This document shows, one piece after another, positions 51,611 through 60,889 of a stretch of 64,000 bases of DNA (positions within the stretch are counted from its first letter, which is position 1; the number at the start of each line of letters is the position of its first letter). The DNA comes from Streptomyces sp. TP-A0874 (GTDB lineage Bacteria > Actinomycetota > Actinomycetes > Streptomycetales > Streptomycetaceae), in the NCBI RefSeq assembly GCF_001748085.1, contig NZ_BBZK01000004.1, positions 62,001 through 126,000 on the forward strand. Direction: 5' to 3'. Both the position numbers and the translations under genes were made by a program. The notes beneath the pieces were generated by a model. That model was not told the origin of the DNA. It did not search any database and worked only from the letters and a program-made list of their open reading frames with translations.

Positions 51611-52326
51611 GCGGTCTGACGCCGGGCCGGGGCGGCGACGGTGGCCGGGAGGTGGTGCTCGGGCGCGTCCGGCGGGCGCTCGCCGACCGGCCGGCCGGGG
51701 AACGCCCGGAGGACGTCCACGTTCCGCGGGGCTACCTCCCGCGTCACGGCGACCGCGGTGCCGAGGAGTCCACCGGACTGCTGGCCCGGAATCTCGCCGA
51801 CTACCGCGCCTTGGTGCACCGTTGTGATCCCGGCGGGCTCCCGGGGCTGATCGCACGGCTGCTGGTCGAGCGGGGCTCAGGCAGCGTGCTGGTCCCCGAC
51901 GGACTCCCGGCCGACTGGACTGCGGAGGCGGTCGCCCGCGGAGTCGGGTTGGTGCCGGACCGGAGCGAATCGAGCGCGGCCGATCTGGACGCGGTGGACA
52001 GCGTGGTGACCGGCAGCGCGGTGGCGATCGCGGAGACGGGCACCATCGTGCTGGACGGCGGAGCCGACCAGGGCCGCCGCCGCATCACGCTCGTGCCGGA
52101 CCACCACATCTGTGTCGTCCGGGTCCCGGAGCAGGTGGTCGACTCGGTACCTCAGGCCCTGGTGCGGCTCGCTCCGGCGCGGCCGCTGACCTGGATCTCC
52201 GGCCCTTCCGCGACCAGCGACATCGAGCTGGACCGGGTCGAGGGGGTGCACGGCCCCCGCACCCTCGAGGTGATCCTGCTCGGCGGAACCACCGCGGGCG
52301 CCGGCCGCGCACCCGGTGCCGGCTGA
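51607..52326 (+). CDS. lutC: L-lactate utilisation protein C
   Basis: 239 residues from GTG at 51607 with a GTGA overlap to lutB. LUD domain: DSVVTGSAVAIAETGTIVLD, LVPDHHICVVRVPEQVVDS, and WISGPSATSDIELDRVEGVH, with G-P-R and D residues typical of LutC/YkgG. The N-terminal half is Arg/Asp-rich and variable. Ends the operon. Confidence 0.92.
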   Translation: MSGLTPGRGGDGGREVVLGRVRRALADRPAGERPEDVHVPRGYLPRHGDRGAEESTGLLARNLADYRALVHRCDPGGLPGLIARLLVERGSGSVLVPDGLPADWTAEAVARGVGLVPDRSESSAADLDAVDSVVTGSAVAIAETGTIVLDGGADQGRRRITLVPDHHICVVRVPEQVVDSVPQALVRLAPARPLTWISGPSATSDIELDRVEGVHGPRTLEVILLGGTTAGAGRAPGAG

Positions 52327-52680
52327 GGCTTGCTCCCGCGCCGCCACGGTCGTTCGTACGTACCGTGCGCGGCGGCGCCGGCGGCGGCGCCCAGCGTACG
52401 GGGCGGTGCCCCGGCCGTATGCCGGGGCCGAGACCGTCGAACAGGCCAGCGAACTGCGCCGCCCGCTCCACCAGCCCTGGCACCATGACCGATCAGGGTG
52501 CGACTCGCTGCACACCATGGTCGCGTACCCGCGCGCGAGGTGACCCCCGGACGTCGGCCCCGTGCCGCACGTCGCAGCCGCCAGTCGCAGGGGTCGGTCG
52601 CAGGGGTCGGTCGCAGCTCGTTCGCAGGGCTGAACGCGGGCGGGTGCCGACCGGGGCGGTGGGCTGCTGTGCCTCAGCGG
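52327..52680. other. Gap between lutC and the macrodomain gene
   Basis: 354 bp without a credible gene. It contains a GC-rich dyad near 52356-52400 (flanked by CGTAC/GTACG), a candidate lutC terminator. It also has 2.5 copies of the 13-bp unit GTCGCAGGGGTCG at 52584-52616. Confidence 0.4.
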
Positions 52681-53190
52681 TCAGCCGAGCTGTGTGGTGA
52701 ACGCCTCGTAGGCCTGGTGGCCGAAGAGGACGAACCTGACCTCTTCGACGTCCGTGCCGGTACCTCGCACCGTTTCCACGGCGACCCGCGCGGCGTCCTC
52801 CAGGGGCCAGCCGTACGCGCCGGCGGAGATGGCGGGGAAGGCGACCGACCGGGCGCCGATCTCGTCGGCGACCAGCAGGGAGCTGCGGTAGCAGGAGGCC
52901 AGCAGGGACGAGTCACCGCCCGAGGTCCCGTACACCGGCCCGACGGTGTGGATCACCCAGCGGGCCGGGAGTCCCCCGGCGGTGGTGGCGGCGGCCCGCC
53001 CGGTGGGCATCCCCTCGGGGAAGCGGGAGTCACGCAGCGCGCGGCACTCCGCGAGGATCCGCGGCCCGCCCCGCCGGTGGATCGCTCCGTCGACCCCGCC
53101 CCCGCCGAGTAGCGACGAGTTGGCGGCGTTGACCACCGCGTCGACTTCCTGCTCGGTGATGTCGCCTCGTACCAGAGTGATGTGTGCCAT
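52681..53190 (-). CDS. Macrodomain protein (O-acetyl-ADP-ribose deacetylase type)
   Basis: 169 residues from ATG at 53190; a long upstream open frame is shadow of the ABC gene. VDAVVNAANSSLLGGGGVDG is the macrodomain signature, RWVIHTVGPVYG and FPAISAGAYGWPLEDAA the ADP-ribose binding loops. It removes or binds ADP-ribose or O-acetyl-ADP-ribose. Located 47 bp downstream of the ABC exporter gene, same strand. Confidence 0.94.
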   Translation of the reverse strand: MAHITLVRGDITEQEVDAVVNAANSSLLGGGGVDGAIHRRGGPRILAECRALRDSRFPEGMPTGRAAATTAGGLPARWVIHTVGPVYGTSGGDSSLLASCYRSSLLVADEIGARSVAFPAISAGAYGWPLEDAARVAVETVRGTGTDVEEVRFVLFGHQAYEAFTTQLG

Positions 53191-53237
53191 GTCCGCGATC
53201 CTGCCATCGGCCCGCGGAGCAGCCGGGCAGCGACGGG

Positions 53238-55091
53238 TCAGGAGGGCTGGGCGGCGGTGTCCAGGTCGACCGTCCGGGAGTCGTGTCGGACGAGAGCGGC
53301 GTACTGTCCGCCGGCCGCCAGCAGCTCCGTGTGGGTGCCCTGTTCCACGATGCGCCCGGCGTGCAGCACCACGATCTGGTCGGCGTCGCGGACGGTGGAG
53401 AGGCGGTGGGCGATGGTGATGGTGGTACGGCCCGCGGACAACTGCCGGAGCGCCCGCTGCACGGCCTGCTCGGTCCGGGTGTCGAGGGCGCTCGTGGCCT
53501 CGTCGAGGATGAGCACGGGCGGGTCGCGCAGGATGGCCCGGGCGATCGCCAGACGCTGTTTCTCGCCCCCGGAGAAGCGGTGGCCCCGCTCCCCGACGAG
53601 GGTGTCGTACCCCTCGGGGAGGCTCGCGATGTGGTCGTGGATCTGGGCGGCCCGGGCGGCTGCCACCAGTTGCTCGGTGCTGGCCCCGGGCCGGGCGAAG
53701 CGCAGGTTGTCGGCGATCGAGGCGTGGAGGAGGTAGGTCTCCTGGGAGACGACGCCGACGGCCTCGGCGAGGGTGTCGAAGCCGAGTGTGCGTACGTCCG
53801 TCCCGTCGAGCAGGACCCGGCCCGCGGTCACGTCGTAGAGCCGGGGCACCAGCAGCCCCAGGGTGCTCTTGCCGGAGCCGGTGGACCCGACCACGGCGAG
53901 GCTGCTGCCGGCGGGTACCGCGAGGTCGATGCCCCGGAGGGTCACGGCCGGGTCCGCGGGGCCGGGCACCGCTACCGGTCCGGGTCCGCGGGCGCCGTCG
54001 TAGCTGAAGTCCACGTTCTCGAAACGGACCTCGCCGCGAACGGCGGCCGGGCGGACGGGGTTCGGCGGCTCCTCGATCTCCACCGGGAGGTCGAGGTACT
54101 CGAAGATGCGTTGGAAGAGGGCGAGTGAGGTCTGCACCTGCACACCGGTGGACAGCAGGCTGACCGTCGGCCGGAAGAGCCCCTGCTGGAGCGAGACGAA
54201 GGCGACCAGGGTTCCGATGGAGATGGCCGGCCCGCCGGCGCGCAGCGTGAGGCCCGCTGCCCAGTAGAGGAGGGCGGGCATGGCTGCCATCACGATGCCG
54301 ATGACCGACATCCGCCAGCGGCCGACGGTGTTGGAGCGAACCTCGAGATCCACCAGGCGTTCGGACTGGTCGGCGAAGTCCTTCGCCAGCGCTTCGGACC
54401 GGCCCATCGTCCGCCCGAGCAGGATTCCGCTGACGGAGAGCGACTCGGTGACGGTGGCGGCCATCACCGCCATCTGCCGTTGCCGCTGGGAGGCGATCCT
54501 CTTCCGCTCCTGGCCGACCCGGCGGCTGATCCATACGAAGATCGGCAGCAGGAGCAGCGAGACCACGGTCAGCCGCCAGTCCAGGGCGAGCATGGCGACC
54601 ACGGTGGCGATCACGCTGGTGAGGTTGGAGACGAGCGAGGTGGCGGTGGAGGTGACGGTGGCCTGCATGCCGCCGATGTCGTTGGCGATCCGGGACTGCA
54701 CCTCACCGGTCCGGGTGCGGGTGTAGAAGGCGAGGGGCATCCGCTGGAGGCGGTCGTAGACGGCCGTCCGCAGATCGTGCATGACGCGTTGGCCGACGGT
54801 GGTGGAGACGAGGGTCTGCAGCACGTTGAAGACGCTGCTGACCACGGCGGCGGCGATCATTCCCAGTGCCAGCAGGCTCAGCAGGCCGGTCCGCCCCTCC
54901 GGAATCGCCGTGTCGAGCACTTCGCGCAGTAGGAAGGGCGAGGCGACGGAGACCAGGGAGGACGCGGCCACCAGCAGGGCGACGAAGGCGAGCCGACCGC
55001 GGTAGGGGCGGAACAGTCTGAGGATGCGTCGTACCTGCCGGGGCTGTTCCGGCTCCGCGGCGGGCGGGGTCCAGTCGGGCTGGTCTCGCAT
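53238..55091 (-). CDS. ABC exporter (full-length half transporter, MDR/lipid type)
   Basis: 617 residues. Six helices are in residues 30-310 (RILRLFRPYRGRLAFVALLV opens them). The NBD, 345-600, has Walker A VVGSTGSGKST, a Q-loop in VVSQETYL, signature RFSGGEKQRLAIA, Walker B LILDEATSALD and switch His in IAHRLSTV, all intact, so it forms an active homodimer. It probably exports drugs, lipids or peptides. Its downstream neighbour encodes a macrodomain protein; the amylase gene lies upstream. Confidence 0.95.
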   Translation of the reverse strand: MRDQPDWTPPAAEPEQPRQVRRILRLFRPYRGRLAFVALLVAASSLVSVASPFLLREVLDTAIPEGRTGLLSLLALGMIAAAVVSSVFNVLQTLVSTTVGQRVMHDLRTAVYDRLQRMPLAFYTRTRTGEVQSRIANDIGGMQATVTSTATSLVSNLTSVIATVVAMLALDWRLTVVSLLLLPIFVWISRRVGQERKRIASQRQRQMAVMAATVTESLSVSGILLGRTMGRSEALAKDFADQSERLVDLEVRSNTVGRWRMSVIGIVMAAMPALLYWAAGLTLRAGGPAISIGTLVAFVSLQQGLFRPTVSLLSTGVQVQTSLALFQRIFEYLDLPVEIEEPPNPVRPAAVRGEVRFENVDFSYDGARGPGPVAVPGPADPAVTLRGIDLAVPAGSSLAVVGSTGSGKSTLGLLVPRLYDVTAGRVLLDGTDVRTLGFDTLAEAVGVVSQETYLLHASIADNLRFARPGASTEQLVAAARAAQIHDHIASLPEGYDTLVGERGHRFSGGEKQRLAIARAILRDPPVLILDEATSALDTRTEQAVQRALRQLSAGRTTITIAHRLSTVRDADQIVVLHAGRIVEQGTHTELLAAGGQYAALVRHDSRTVDLDTAAQPS

Positions 55092-55157
55092 GTGCTCCTT
55101 CGGGTGGTCGGGCGGGGTGGCTCGAAGCGGTGCGCCCCCGGAACGAGCATACGTAGC

Positions 55158-55199
55158 CCGCGGCCGTCCCGGCGGTTCCTGTCTTCGGGACGGCCGCGG
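55158..55199 (-). terminator. Perfect 14-bp hairpin after the amylase gene
   Basis: CCGCGGCCGTCCCG (55158-55171), 14-nt loop, CGGGACGGCCGCGG (55186-55199), 13 bases past the amylase stop and upstream of the ABC exporter gene. Confidence 0.7.
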
Positions 55200-55211
55200 C
55201 GGCTCCGGTGA

Positions 55212-56597
55212 TCAGGCCAGGGCGCCGACGTGCAGCGCCAGGGCTCCCCCGGCCGGGACGGTGGCCCGCACCGTGCCGTCGCCCCGGACCTCGACGGTGG
55301 CGTCGGAGCAGTCCTGCCCCGGGGCCCGGGCGACGTTGCAGTACCTGCCCGCGGGCAGCGAGGTGCCGAAGGTCTCGCGGACGGGGGCGTCGCCGGCGTT
55401 GATCGCCGCGAAGCCCCGGTCACCGCGGCCGAAGGCGATGGCGCCGCCGCCGTCGTCCCACCAGTCGGTGAGCTCGGCGCCCGAGGTCTGGTTGTGGAAG
55501 CCGACCATGCCGGAGATCGGCGTCCAGGTGTGGGTGCAGGTCCAGCCGCCGCTGCCGCAGTCAGCCGCTCCGCCTCCGGGCGGTCCGGCGTCCGGGTCCG
55601 ACCACTCGTATCCGGAGAAGACGTTCGGTGAGCCGTAGGGCGAGGCCAGCATGAAGACGTTGGCGAGGGTGTAGAGGGCGCCGTCCCGGTAGGTGAGGGT
55701 GGAGCCGTTCCGCTCGGTGTCCCAGTTGTCGACGAAGGTACGCGCCCGGGCGCCGGGGAGTTTGCCGTCGGCGACGGACCTCAGCTGGGCGAGGTCGCCG
55801 GTCTGGAAGGCGTGCTTGAGGTGGCGGCCGTAGCGGAACTCGTCGACGTCGCCGACGCCGGTGTACTCCCCCGGCTGGACGGCCTCGCCCTCGCCGTGGA
55901 TGACCTCCAGTACCCAGAAGCCGGGGTCGGCCATCCTGCTCTTGATGGCGGCGAGGTCGTCGGCCGGGATGTGCTTGGCGGCGTCGAGACGGAAGCCGTC
56001 GACGCCGAGGGAGCGCAGGTCTCCGAGGTGGTCGGCGATGGCCGAGCGCACCTTCTCACTGCCGGTGTCGAGGTCCGCGAGACCGACGAGTTCGCAGTTC
56101 TGGACGTCGTAGCGGTCCCCGTAGTCGCTGATGTCGCTCCGACAGCCGTGGAAGTCCTGGTCCTGGTAGAGGCCGGGGTAGTCGTACTTGTCGTACGCAG
56201 TCCCTCCGGTGCCGGTACCGGCACCGGCCGACATGTGGTTGATCACGGCGTCCGCTATCACCTTGACGCCGGCCTGGTGACAGGTTTCGACCATGTTCGC
56301 GAAGGCGGCCCGGTCACCGAGGCGGCCCGCGATTTGGTAGCTGACGGGCTGGTAGGAGGTCCACCACTGGTCGCCCTGGATGTGTTCGGACGCCGGGGAG
56401 ACCTCGACGTAGCCATAGCCGGCCGGACCGAGGGAGTCGGCGCAGGCACGGGCCACCGATTCGTACCGCCACTCGAAGAGCGTGGCGGTGACGGCCTTCT
56501 CCGTCGGTGGTGCCGCGTGGCTCTGTCCGGGTGCGATGGCGGCGGCGACAGCGGCGAGGAGCCCCGCCAACGTCGTGCGGAGGACACGGGAACTCAT
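55212..56597 (-). CDS. Secreted GH13 alpha-amylase, no starch-binding domain
   Basis: 461 residues from ATG at 56597. Signal peptide about 1-28 ([19 protein letters not shown], cleavage before APPTEK). GH13 regions: DAVINH at 116-121, GFRLDAAKH at 201-209 with nucleophile D205, E231 in LEVIHGE as acid/base, and FVDNWD at 288-293, where the canonical histidine (NHD) is Trp292. The domain C sandwich ends at residue 461; a CBM20 starch-binding domain is not present. Streptomyces amylases hydrolyse alpha-1,4 glucans outside the cell. The upstream region carries repeated CAAGG motifs. Confidence 0.92.
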   Translation of the reverse strand: MSSRVLRTTLAGLLAAVAAAIAPGQSHAAPPTEKAVTATLFEWRYESVARACADSLGPAGYGYVEVSPASEHIQGDQWWTSYQPVSYQIAGRLGDRAAFANMVETCHQAGVKVIADAVINHMSAGAGTGTGGTAYDKYDYPGLYQDQDFHGCRSDISDYGDRYDVQNCELVGLADLDTGSEKVRSAIADHLGDLRSLGVDGFRLDAAKHIPADDLAAIKSRMADPGFWVLEVIHGEGEAVQPGEYTGVGDVDEFRYGRHLKHAFQTGDLAQLRSVADGKLPGARARTFVDNWDTERNGSTLTYRDGALYTLANVFMLASPYGSPNVFSGYEWSDPDAGPPGGGAADCGSGGWTCTHTWTPISGMVGFHNQTSGAELTDWWDDGGGAIAFGRGDRGFAAINAGDAPVRETFGTSLPAGRYCNVARAPGQDCSDATVEVRGDGTVRATVPAGGALALHVGALA

Positions 56598-56923
56598 GCG
56601 GACGGCTCCTTCTGGACGGACCGCGCGCCGGTGGGGGGGAGCCCGGTGCCCGGCCGGCCGGGTGGGGGGTGGAAGTCCGGCTCGGAGCCTGCCGCTCCAC
56701 GGTGGGCACGTCAAGGTTTTTCCGCAAGGTTTCCATGCTTTGCTGAAAGTGCTTGCCGGAAACCGGGGCCGGTGCCGCCCCGGGGTGGCACGGAGGAATA
56801 CTCCCCGCGGAACGGAGCGCGCGGCCCCGGGAGGGACCGGCGGCCGGAAAAACGGCTTGTGTTCGACGGATCGGCGAGCGAACCTTTCACCGCCCCCACA
56901 GACACCGACTTCCTGGAACATGC
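56598..56923. promoter_or_regulatory. Divergent gap between amylase and ABC exporter genes
   Basis: 326 bp with the CAAGG repeats and an A/T-rich stretch at 56712-56765. No gene is credible. Further short GCAAG/CTTGC elements lie at 56751-56756. A promoter cannot be named with confidence on either side. Confidence 0.4.
56712..56734. promoter_or_regulatory. Paired CAAGGTTT repeats upstream of the amylase gene
   Basis: CAAGGTTTTTCC (56712-56723) and CAAGGTTTCC (56725-56734) are nearly direct repeats in the 326-bp divergent gap, about 115-140 bases before the amylase start. Direct CTTG-type repeats near amylase promoters are bound by the maltose repressor in streptomycetes; assignment here is inference. 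Confidence 0.4.
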
Positions 56924-58288
56924 ATGCAGATTCGCGACCTCCCCTACGCAGATCCAGGTATTCCGGATGTTCGGTCGGGCCCGCGCTTCCTGATCTGGCT
57001 CAGCAGACACCAGTGGTCAGGTCAGCTGAAGTCACTCGGCTGGGGGGTCCTGCACATGGCCGCCCTCGCGCTACTGCCGGTGGGTGTGGGGCTGGCGGTG
57101 CAGGCCGTCGCCGACCGTTCCGGTGACCGGCTGGCGGCGGCCGGAGGGGTGATCGCGGCGCTGGGTCTGTTGATCACGGTGGGCGACACCATGCTCCACC
57201 GCACGGCTGTCACCAACTGGATCACCGCCGCAGCCAGGGTGCAGCAGCTGCTGGCGCGGAAGACGGCGGAGATGGGTGCGCTCCTCACCCGGCAGGTGGC
57301 GGCCGGCGAGGTCACCGCGGTCTCCACCGGCGATGTGGAGAAGATCGGCTGGTTCGTCGAATCCCTGTCGCGGTGCAGCGCCGCGCTCCTCGTCACCGTC
57401 GGGCTCTGCGCGGGACTGGTCCTCTACCAACCGGAACTGGGTCTGCTGGTGGCGGTCGGGGTTCCGGTCCTGGTGCTGTCTGTCCTGCCCTTGCTGCCGA
57501 TCGCCACCCGACGGGCGGACGTACAGCGGGAGAAGGCCGGCCGGGCGACCGAACTGGCCTCCGACACGGTCGCCGGTCTCCGGGTGCTCCGGGGCATCGG
57601 CGGCGAGGAGCTGTTCCTCGGCCGTTACCGGAGGGCCTCCCAGGAAGTCCGGAAGGCCGCTGTCCACAACGCCCGGATGTGGGCCTGGATCAGTGCGGTC
57701 CAGGTGGCGCTGCCCGGCCTGCTGATGATCGCGGTGGTCTGGCACGGGGTGGGGCTCGCTCGTGACGGCCGGATCTCGGTGGGGGAACTCGTCACCGTCT
57801 ACGGGGCGGTGACCTTCCTGCTGTTCCCGCTGCAGCACTTCGTGGAGATCGCCATGGCCTACTCGGTCTCCCGACCGTCCGCCAAACGCGCCGCTCGGGT
57901 ACTGGCGCTGCGCCGTACGGAGCCGCACGGCGGCGCCGCGGCCGGCGGCGCCCCGGTGGTGGGCGAGGCGGTCCTCCCACCGCTCACCGGCGACCTCCAC
58001 GATCCGGTGAGCGGGGTCCACGCCCCGACCGGAGCGTTCACCGCGGTGGTGTGCGGTGATCCGGACCTCGGGGGGCGGCTCGCCGAACGGCTGGGCGGCC
58101 ACGCTGCTGAGCAGCAGCCGTCCTGCCCGGGAAAGGAACCGGAAGCGTCCGTGCTGCTGGGCGGTACCGCGCTGGACGAGGTTCCGCTGTCCACGGCCCG
58201 GGCTTCGGTGCTCGTCCAGGACAAGGACCCGGTGCTGTTGTCCGGGGCTCTCGAACAGCTTCTCGACGTGCCCTCCTCGGGGGGGTGA
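56924..58288 (+). CDS. ABC exporter subunit 1, N-terminal part (TMD plus start of a degenerate NBD), split by frameshift
   Basis: 454 residues from the second ATG (56924). Six hydrophobic segments are in residues 40-320, then an NBD beginning. Its Walker A is [14 protein letters not shown] (377-390): no GK(S/T), so it cannot bind nucleotide in the usual way. The Q-loop VLVQDK (429-434) is present. The frame ends at a TGA (58286-58288) straight after seven G (58279-58285), where homologous proteins should continue with [20 protein letters not shown], which lies in the neighbouring frame. See the joined gene at 58285-58908. Confidence 0.85.
   Translation: MQIRDLPYADPGIPDVRSGPRFLIWLSRHQWSGQLKSLGWGVLHMAALALLPVGVGLAVQAVADRSGDRLAAAGGVIAALGLLITVGDTMLHRTAVTNWITAAARVQQLLARKTAEMGALLTRQVAAGEVTAVSTGDVEKIGWFVESLSRCSAALLVTVGLCAGLVLYQPELGLLVAVGVPVLVLSVLPLLPIATRRADVQREKAGRATELASDTVAGLRVLRGIGGEELFLGRYRRASQEVRKAAVHNARMWAWISAVQVALPGLLMIAVVWHGVGLARDGRISVGELVTVYGAVTFLLFPLQHFVEIAMAYSVSRPSAKRAARVLALRRTEPHGGAAAGGAPVVGEAVLPPLTGDLHDPVSGVHAPTGAFTAVVCGDPDLGGRLAERLGGHAAEQQPSCPGKEPEASVLLGGTALDEVPLSTARASVLVQDKDPVLLSGALEQLLDVPSSGG
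58279..58285 (+). other. G7 slippery-like run at the frame break
   Basis: Codons TCG GGG GGG are followed by TGA. A slip of one base back after the second GGG puts GTG ACC GCA next and joins the downstream frame. The GTG of that frame begins at the last G (58285). Alternatives are a sequencing error, a one-base deletion, phase variation or coupled reinitiation. Confidence 0.6.
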
Positions 58289-58908
58289 CCGCAGCCGAGG
58301 CGCTGGCCGCGGCCGAGTGTGGCGACGTACTGGCCGCACTCGGCCAGGCGGCCGGCGGTGACTCGGGGGACCCGATGCGGGCGGAGATCACCGAGCGCGG
58401 CCGCTCCCTGTCAGGAGGTCAGCGGCAGCGGCTGGCGTTGGCCCGTTCGCTGGTCACCGATCCGGAGGTACTGGTGCTGGACGAGCCGACGAGCGCGGTC
58501 GACTCACACACCGAGTCCCGGATCGCGGCGGGGCTGCGGAAGCTCCGCGCCGGGCGCACCACGGTCGTGTTCACCACCAGCCCCCTGCTGCTGGAACTGG
58601 CCGATCAGGTGCTGTTCGCCCCGGAGGGCACGGTGGTGGCCTCCGGGGAGCACCGGGAGCTTCTGCGGGGTCACGCGGGCTACCGGGCGGTCGTCAGCCG
58701 GGAGGACGACGCGGCCCCCTCGCCGGCGGTGCCTGGCGCGGCGGACGGCGTCGAGCCGGTTGAGGGGGGCGTCCAGGCGGAGGGTGTCGTCCGAGTTGAG
58801 GGGGTCGTGCCGGTGGAGCCGGCCGACCGCCCCGGCCGATCGGGAGGAGCGGGGTCCATGGCGACGGTCAGAGGGGCCGGCGGGGAGCGGATGGAGGAGT
58901 CGGGATGA
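58285..58908 (+). CDS. ABC exporter subunit 1, C-terminal NBD part
   Basis: 207 residues from GTG at 58285, GTGA-overlapping the upstream frame, or a continuation of it by -1 slip. Signature RSLSGGQRQRLALARSL and Walker B VLVLDEPTSAVD are intact; the switch histidine is replaced (VVFTTSPLLLEL). The tail, from about residue 145 onward, is a Gly/Val/Glu-rich repeat-like sequence (VEGGVQAEGVVRVEGVVPVE). It overlaps the next gene as ATGA. With the upstream part, the full subunit would be about 660 residues. Confidence 0.85.
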   Translation: MTAAEALAAAECGDVLAALGQAAGGDSGDPMRAEITERGRSLSGGQRQRLALARSLVTDPEVLVLDEPTSAVDSHTESRIAAGLRKLRAGRTTVVFTTSPLLLELADQVLFAPEGTVVASGEHRELLRGHAGYRAVVSREDDAAPSPAVPGAADGVEPVEGGVQAEGVVRVEGVVPVEPADRPGRSGGAGSMATVRGAGGERMEESG

Positions 58909-60689
58909 TCGGCGTGGCACCTCCGGCCGAGGATCCGGCCGCACCCAGCACCGCCACGACCCTGCCGGTCGGCTCGCCCGCGACCGTCCGGGGTTACGCG
59001 GGCGAACTGCTGCGCAGGCACCGGCGCGCCTTCGCGGTGCTGGTCGGGGTGAACGCTCTCGCGGTGGCTGCTTCCATGGTGGGGCCGTACCTCCTCGGCG
59101 GACTGGTGGAGGACCTCGCACAGGGGGTCCGGCAACTCCGTCTGGGGCGCACCCTGCTGCTCTTCGCCGTGGCACTGGCCGTGCAGACGATGTTCATCCG
59201 GCTGGTGCGGCTCCGTGGGGCGGTGCTCGGCGAACGCATGCTGGCGGACCTGCGGGAGGACTTCCTCGTCCGCTCGGTGCGGCTGCCGCCCGGAGTACTG
59301 GAGCGGGCCGGCACCGGCGACCTGCTGTCGAGGATCACCACAGACATCGACCGGCTGGCCAACGCCATGCGCAAGGCGGTACCGGAGCTCGCCATCGGCG
59401 TGGTGTGGGTGCTGCTGCTCCTCGGCGGCCTGGTGGTGATCGCGCCACCGCTGGCGTTCTGCGTGCTGGCCGCCCTGCCGGTGCTGCTGACCGGTTGCCG
59501 CTGGTACTTCCGGCGGGCCCCCGGCGCCTACCGTTCGGAGGCGGCGGGCTACGCCGCGGTCGCCGCCGCGCTCACCGAGACCGTGGGCGCGGGCCGGACG
59601 GTGGAGGCGCACCGGCTCGAAGCCCGGCGGGTCGCTCTCTCCGAGGAGCGGATCCGGGTGTGGACCGGGTGGGAGCGGTACACGCTGTGGTTGCGCACGA
59701 TCCTGTTCCCGGTGATCAACATGGCCCATGTGACGATCGTCGGCTGTGTGTTGATGCTCGGCGGGATGTTCGTGCTGCGGGGCTGGATGACCGTCGGGGA
59801 GCTCACCACCGGTGCGCTCTTCGCGCAGATGCTGGTCGAGCCGGTCGGGCTGATCCTGCGCTGGTACGACGAACTCCAGGTCGCGCAGGTGTCGTTGGCG
59901 CGGCTGGTCGGGGTCCGTGAGATCGAGCCGGAAGCCGTCGCGGACGAGGTCCACCCGGAGGGCCGCGAGGTCCGGGCGGCGGGGGTGCGCTTCCGTTACC
60001 GCCCGGACGGGGCCGATGTGCTGCACGAGGTCTCGCTGACCGTCCGTCCCGGAACCCGGCTGGCTCTCGTCGGCCCCTCGGGCGCGGGCAAGTCGACGTT
60101 GGGACGGCTGCTGGCCGGGATCTACGAACCGCGGACCGGGCTGGTCAGCCTCGGTGGTGCCGCGCTGGCGCGGATGCCGGCGGAGCGGGTGCGCCGGCAG
60201 GTGGCGCTGGTCAACCAGGAGCACCACGTCTTCGTCGGCGCCCTGCGGGACAACCTGCTGCTGGCCCGCGAGGGGGCTGAGGACGCCGAGCTGTGGCGGG
60301 CGCTGGCCGCCGTCGACGCCGCGGGCTGGGCCCGGACGCTCCCGGACGGCCTGGACACCGAGGTCGGCTCCGGTGGCATGGCGCTGACCCCGGCACAGGC
60401 GCAGCAGATAGCGCTGGCCCGGCTGGTCCTGGCCGACCCGCACACGCTGGTGCTCGACGAGGCGACGTCGCTGCTGGATCCGCGCGCGGCGCGGCATCTG
60501 GAACGCTCGCTCGCCCGGGTGCTGGAGGGCCGCACGGTGGTGGCCATCGCGCACCGGCTGCACACCGCGCACGACGCCGACCTGATCGCGGTCGTGGAGG
60601 ACGGCAGGATCAGTGAGTTGGGCAGCCACGACCAGCTCGTCGCCGCGGGCGGGGCCTATGCGGCGCTCTGGCGCTCCTGGCACGGCTGA
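58905..60689 (+). CDS. ABC exporter subunit 2, with degenerate signature motif
   Basis: 594 residues from ATG at 58905, overlapping the previous stop. Six helices in residues 40-320. The NBD has an intact Walker A GPSGAGKST (390-398), Walker B LVLDEATSLLD (about 515-525) and switch His in IAHRLHTAHDA. The signature reads ALTPAQAQQIALARL (493-507), so LSGGQ has become LTPAQ. Together with subunit 1, whose Walker A is lost, one composite site (subunit 1 Walker A with subunit 2 signature) is degenerate and one is canonical, a heterodimer pattern known for ABC exporters. Function unknown. Confidence 0.93.
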   Translation: MIGVAPPAEDPAAPSTATTLPVGSPATVRGYAGELLRRHRRAFAVLVGVNALAVAASMVGPYLLGGLVEDLAQGVRQLRLGRTLLLFAVALAVQTMFIRLVRLRGAVLGERMLADLREDFLVRSVRLPPGVLERAGTGDLLSRITTDIDRLANAMRKAVPELAIGVVWVLLLLGGLVVIAPPLAFCVLAALPVLLTGCRWYFRRAPGAYRSEAAGYAAVAAALTETVGAGRTVEAHRLEARRVALSEERIRVWTGWERYTLWLRTILFPVINMAHVTIVGCVLMLGGMFVLRGWMTVGELTTGALFAQMLVEPVGLILRWYDELQVAQVSLARLVGVREIEPEAVADEVHPEGREVRAAGVRFRYRPDGADVLHEVSLTVRPGTRLALVGPSGAGKSTLGRLLAGIYEPRTGLVSLGGAALARMPAERVRRQVALVNQEHHVFVGALRDNLLLAREGAEDAELWRALAAVDAAGWARTLPDGLDTEVGSGGMALTPAQAQQIALARLVLADPHTLVLDEATSLLDPRAARHLERSLARVLEGRTVVAIAHRLHTAHDADLIAVVEDGRISELGSHDQLVAAGGAYAALWRSWHG

Positions 60690-60768
60690 GGCCGTTGCCG
60701 GCACCGGCTGCCCGAGCGCGGCTGGGAGGCCAGGGCCGCCGGGGCGGAACGGGTTCAGCGCGGCCCGG

Positions 60769-60788
60769 CCGGAGGCCGAGGTCTCCGG
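60769..60788. terminator. Weak hairpin between ABC and DUF457 genes
   Basis: CCGGAG (60769-60774), 8-nt loop, CTCCGG (60783-60788), between convergent stops at 60689 and 60890. Confidence 0.35.
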
Positions 60789-60889
60789 TGCGCCCGGCCG
60801 CTTCCCTGCCGTCCCTGGAACGACGTGGGCGGCCTGGGTCGCCCGCTCATGGGCGTCCTCCGGCCTCTGCCGTCATCGCCGGGTGGGCT

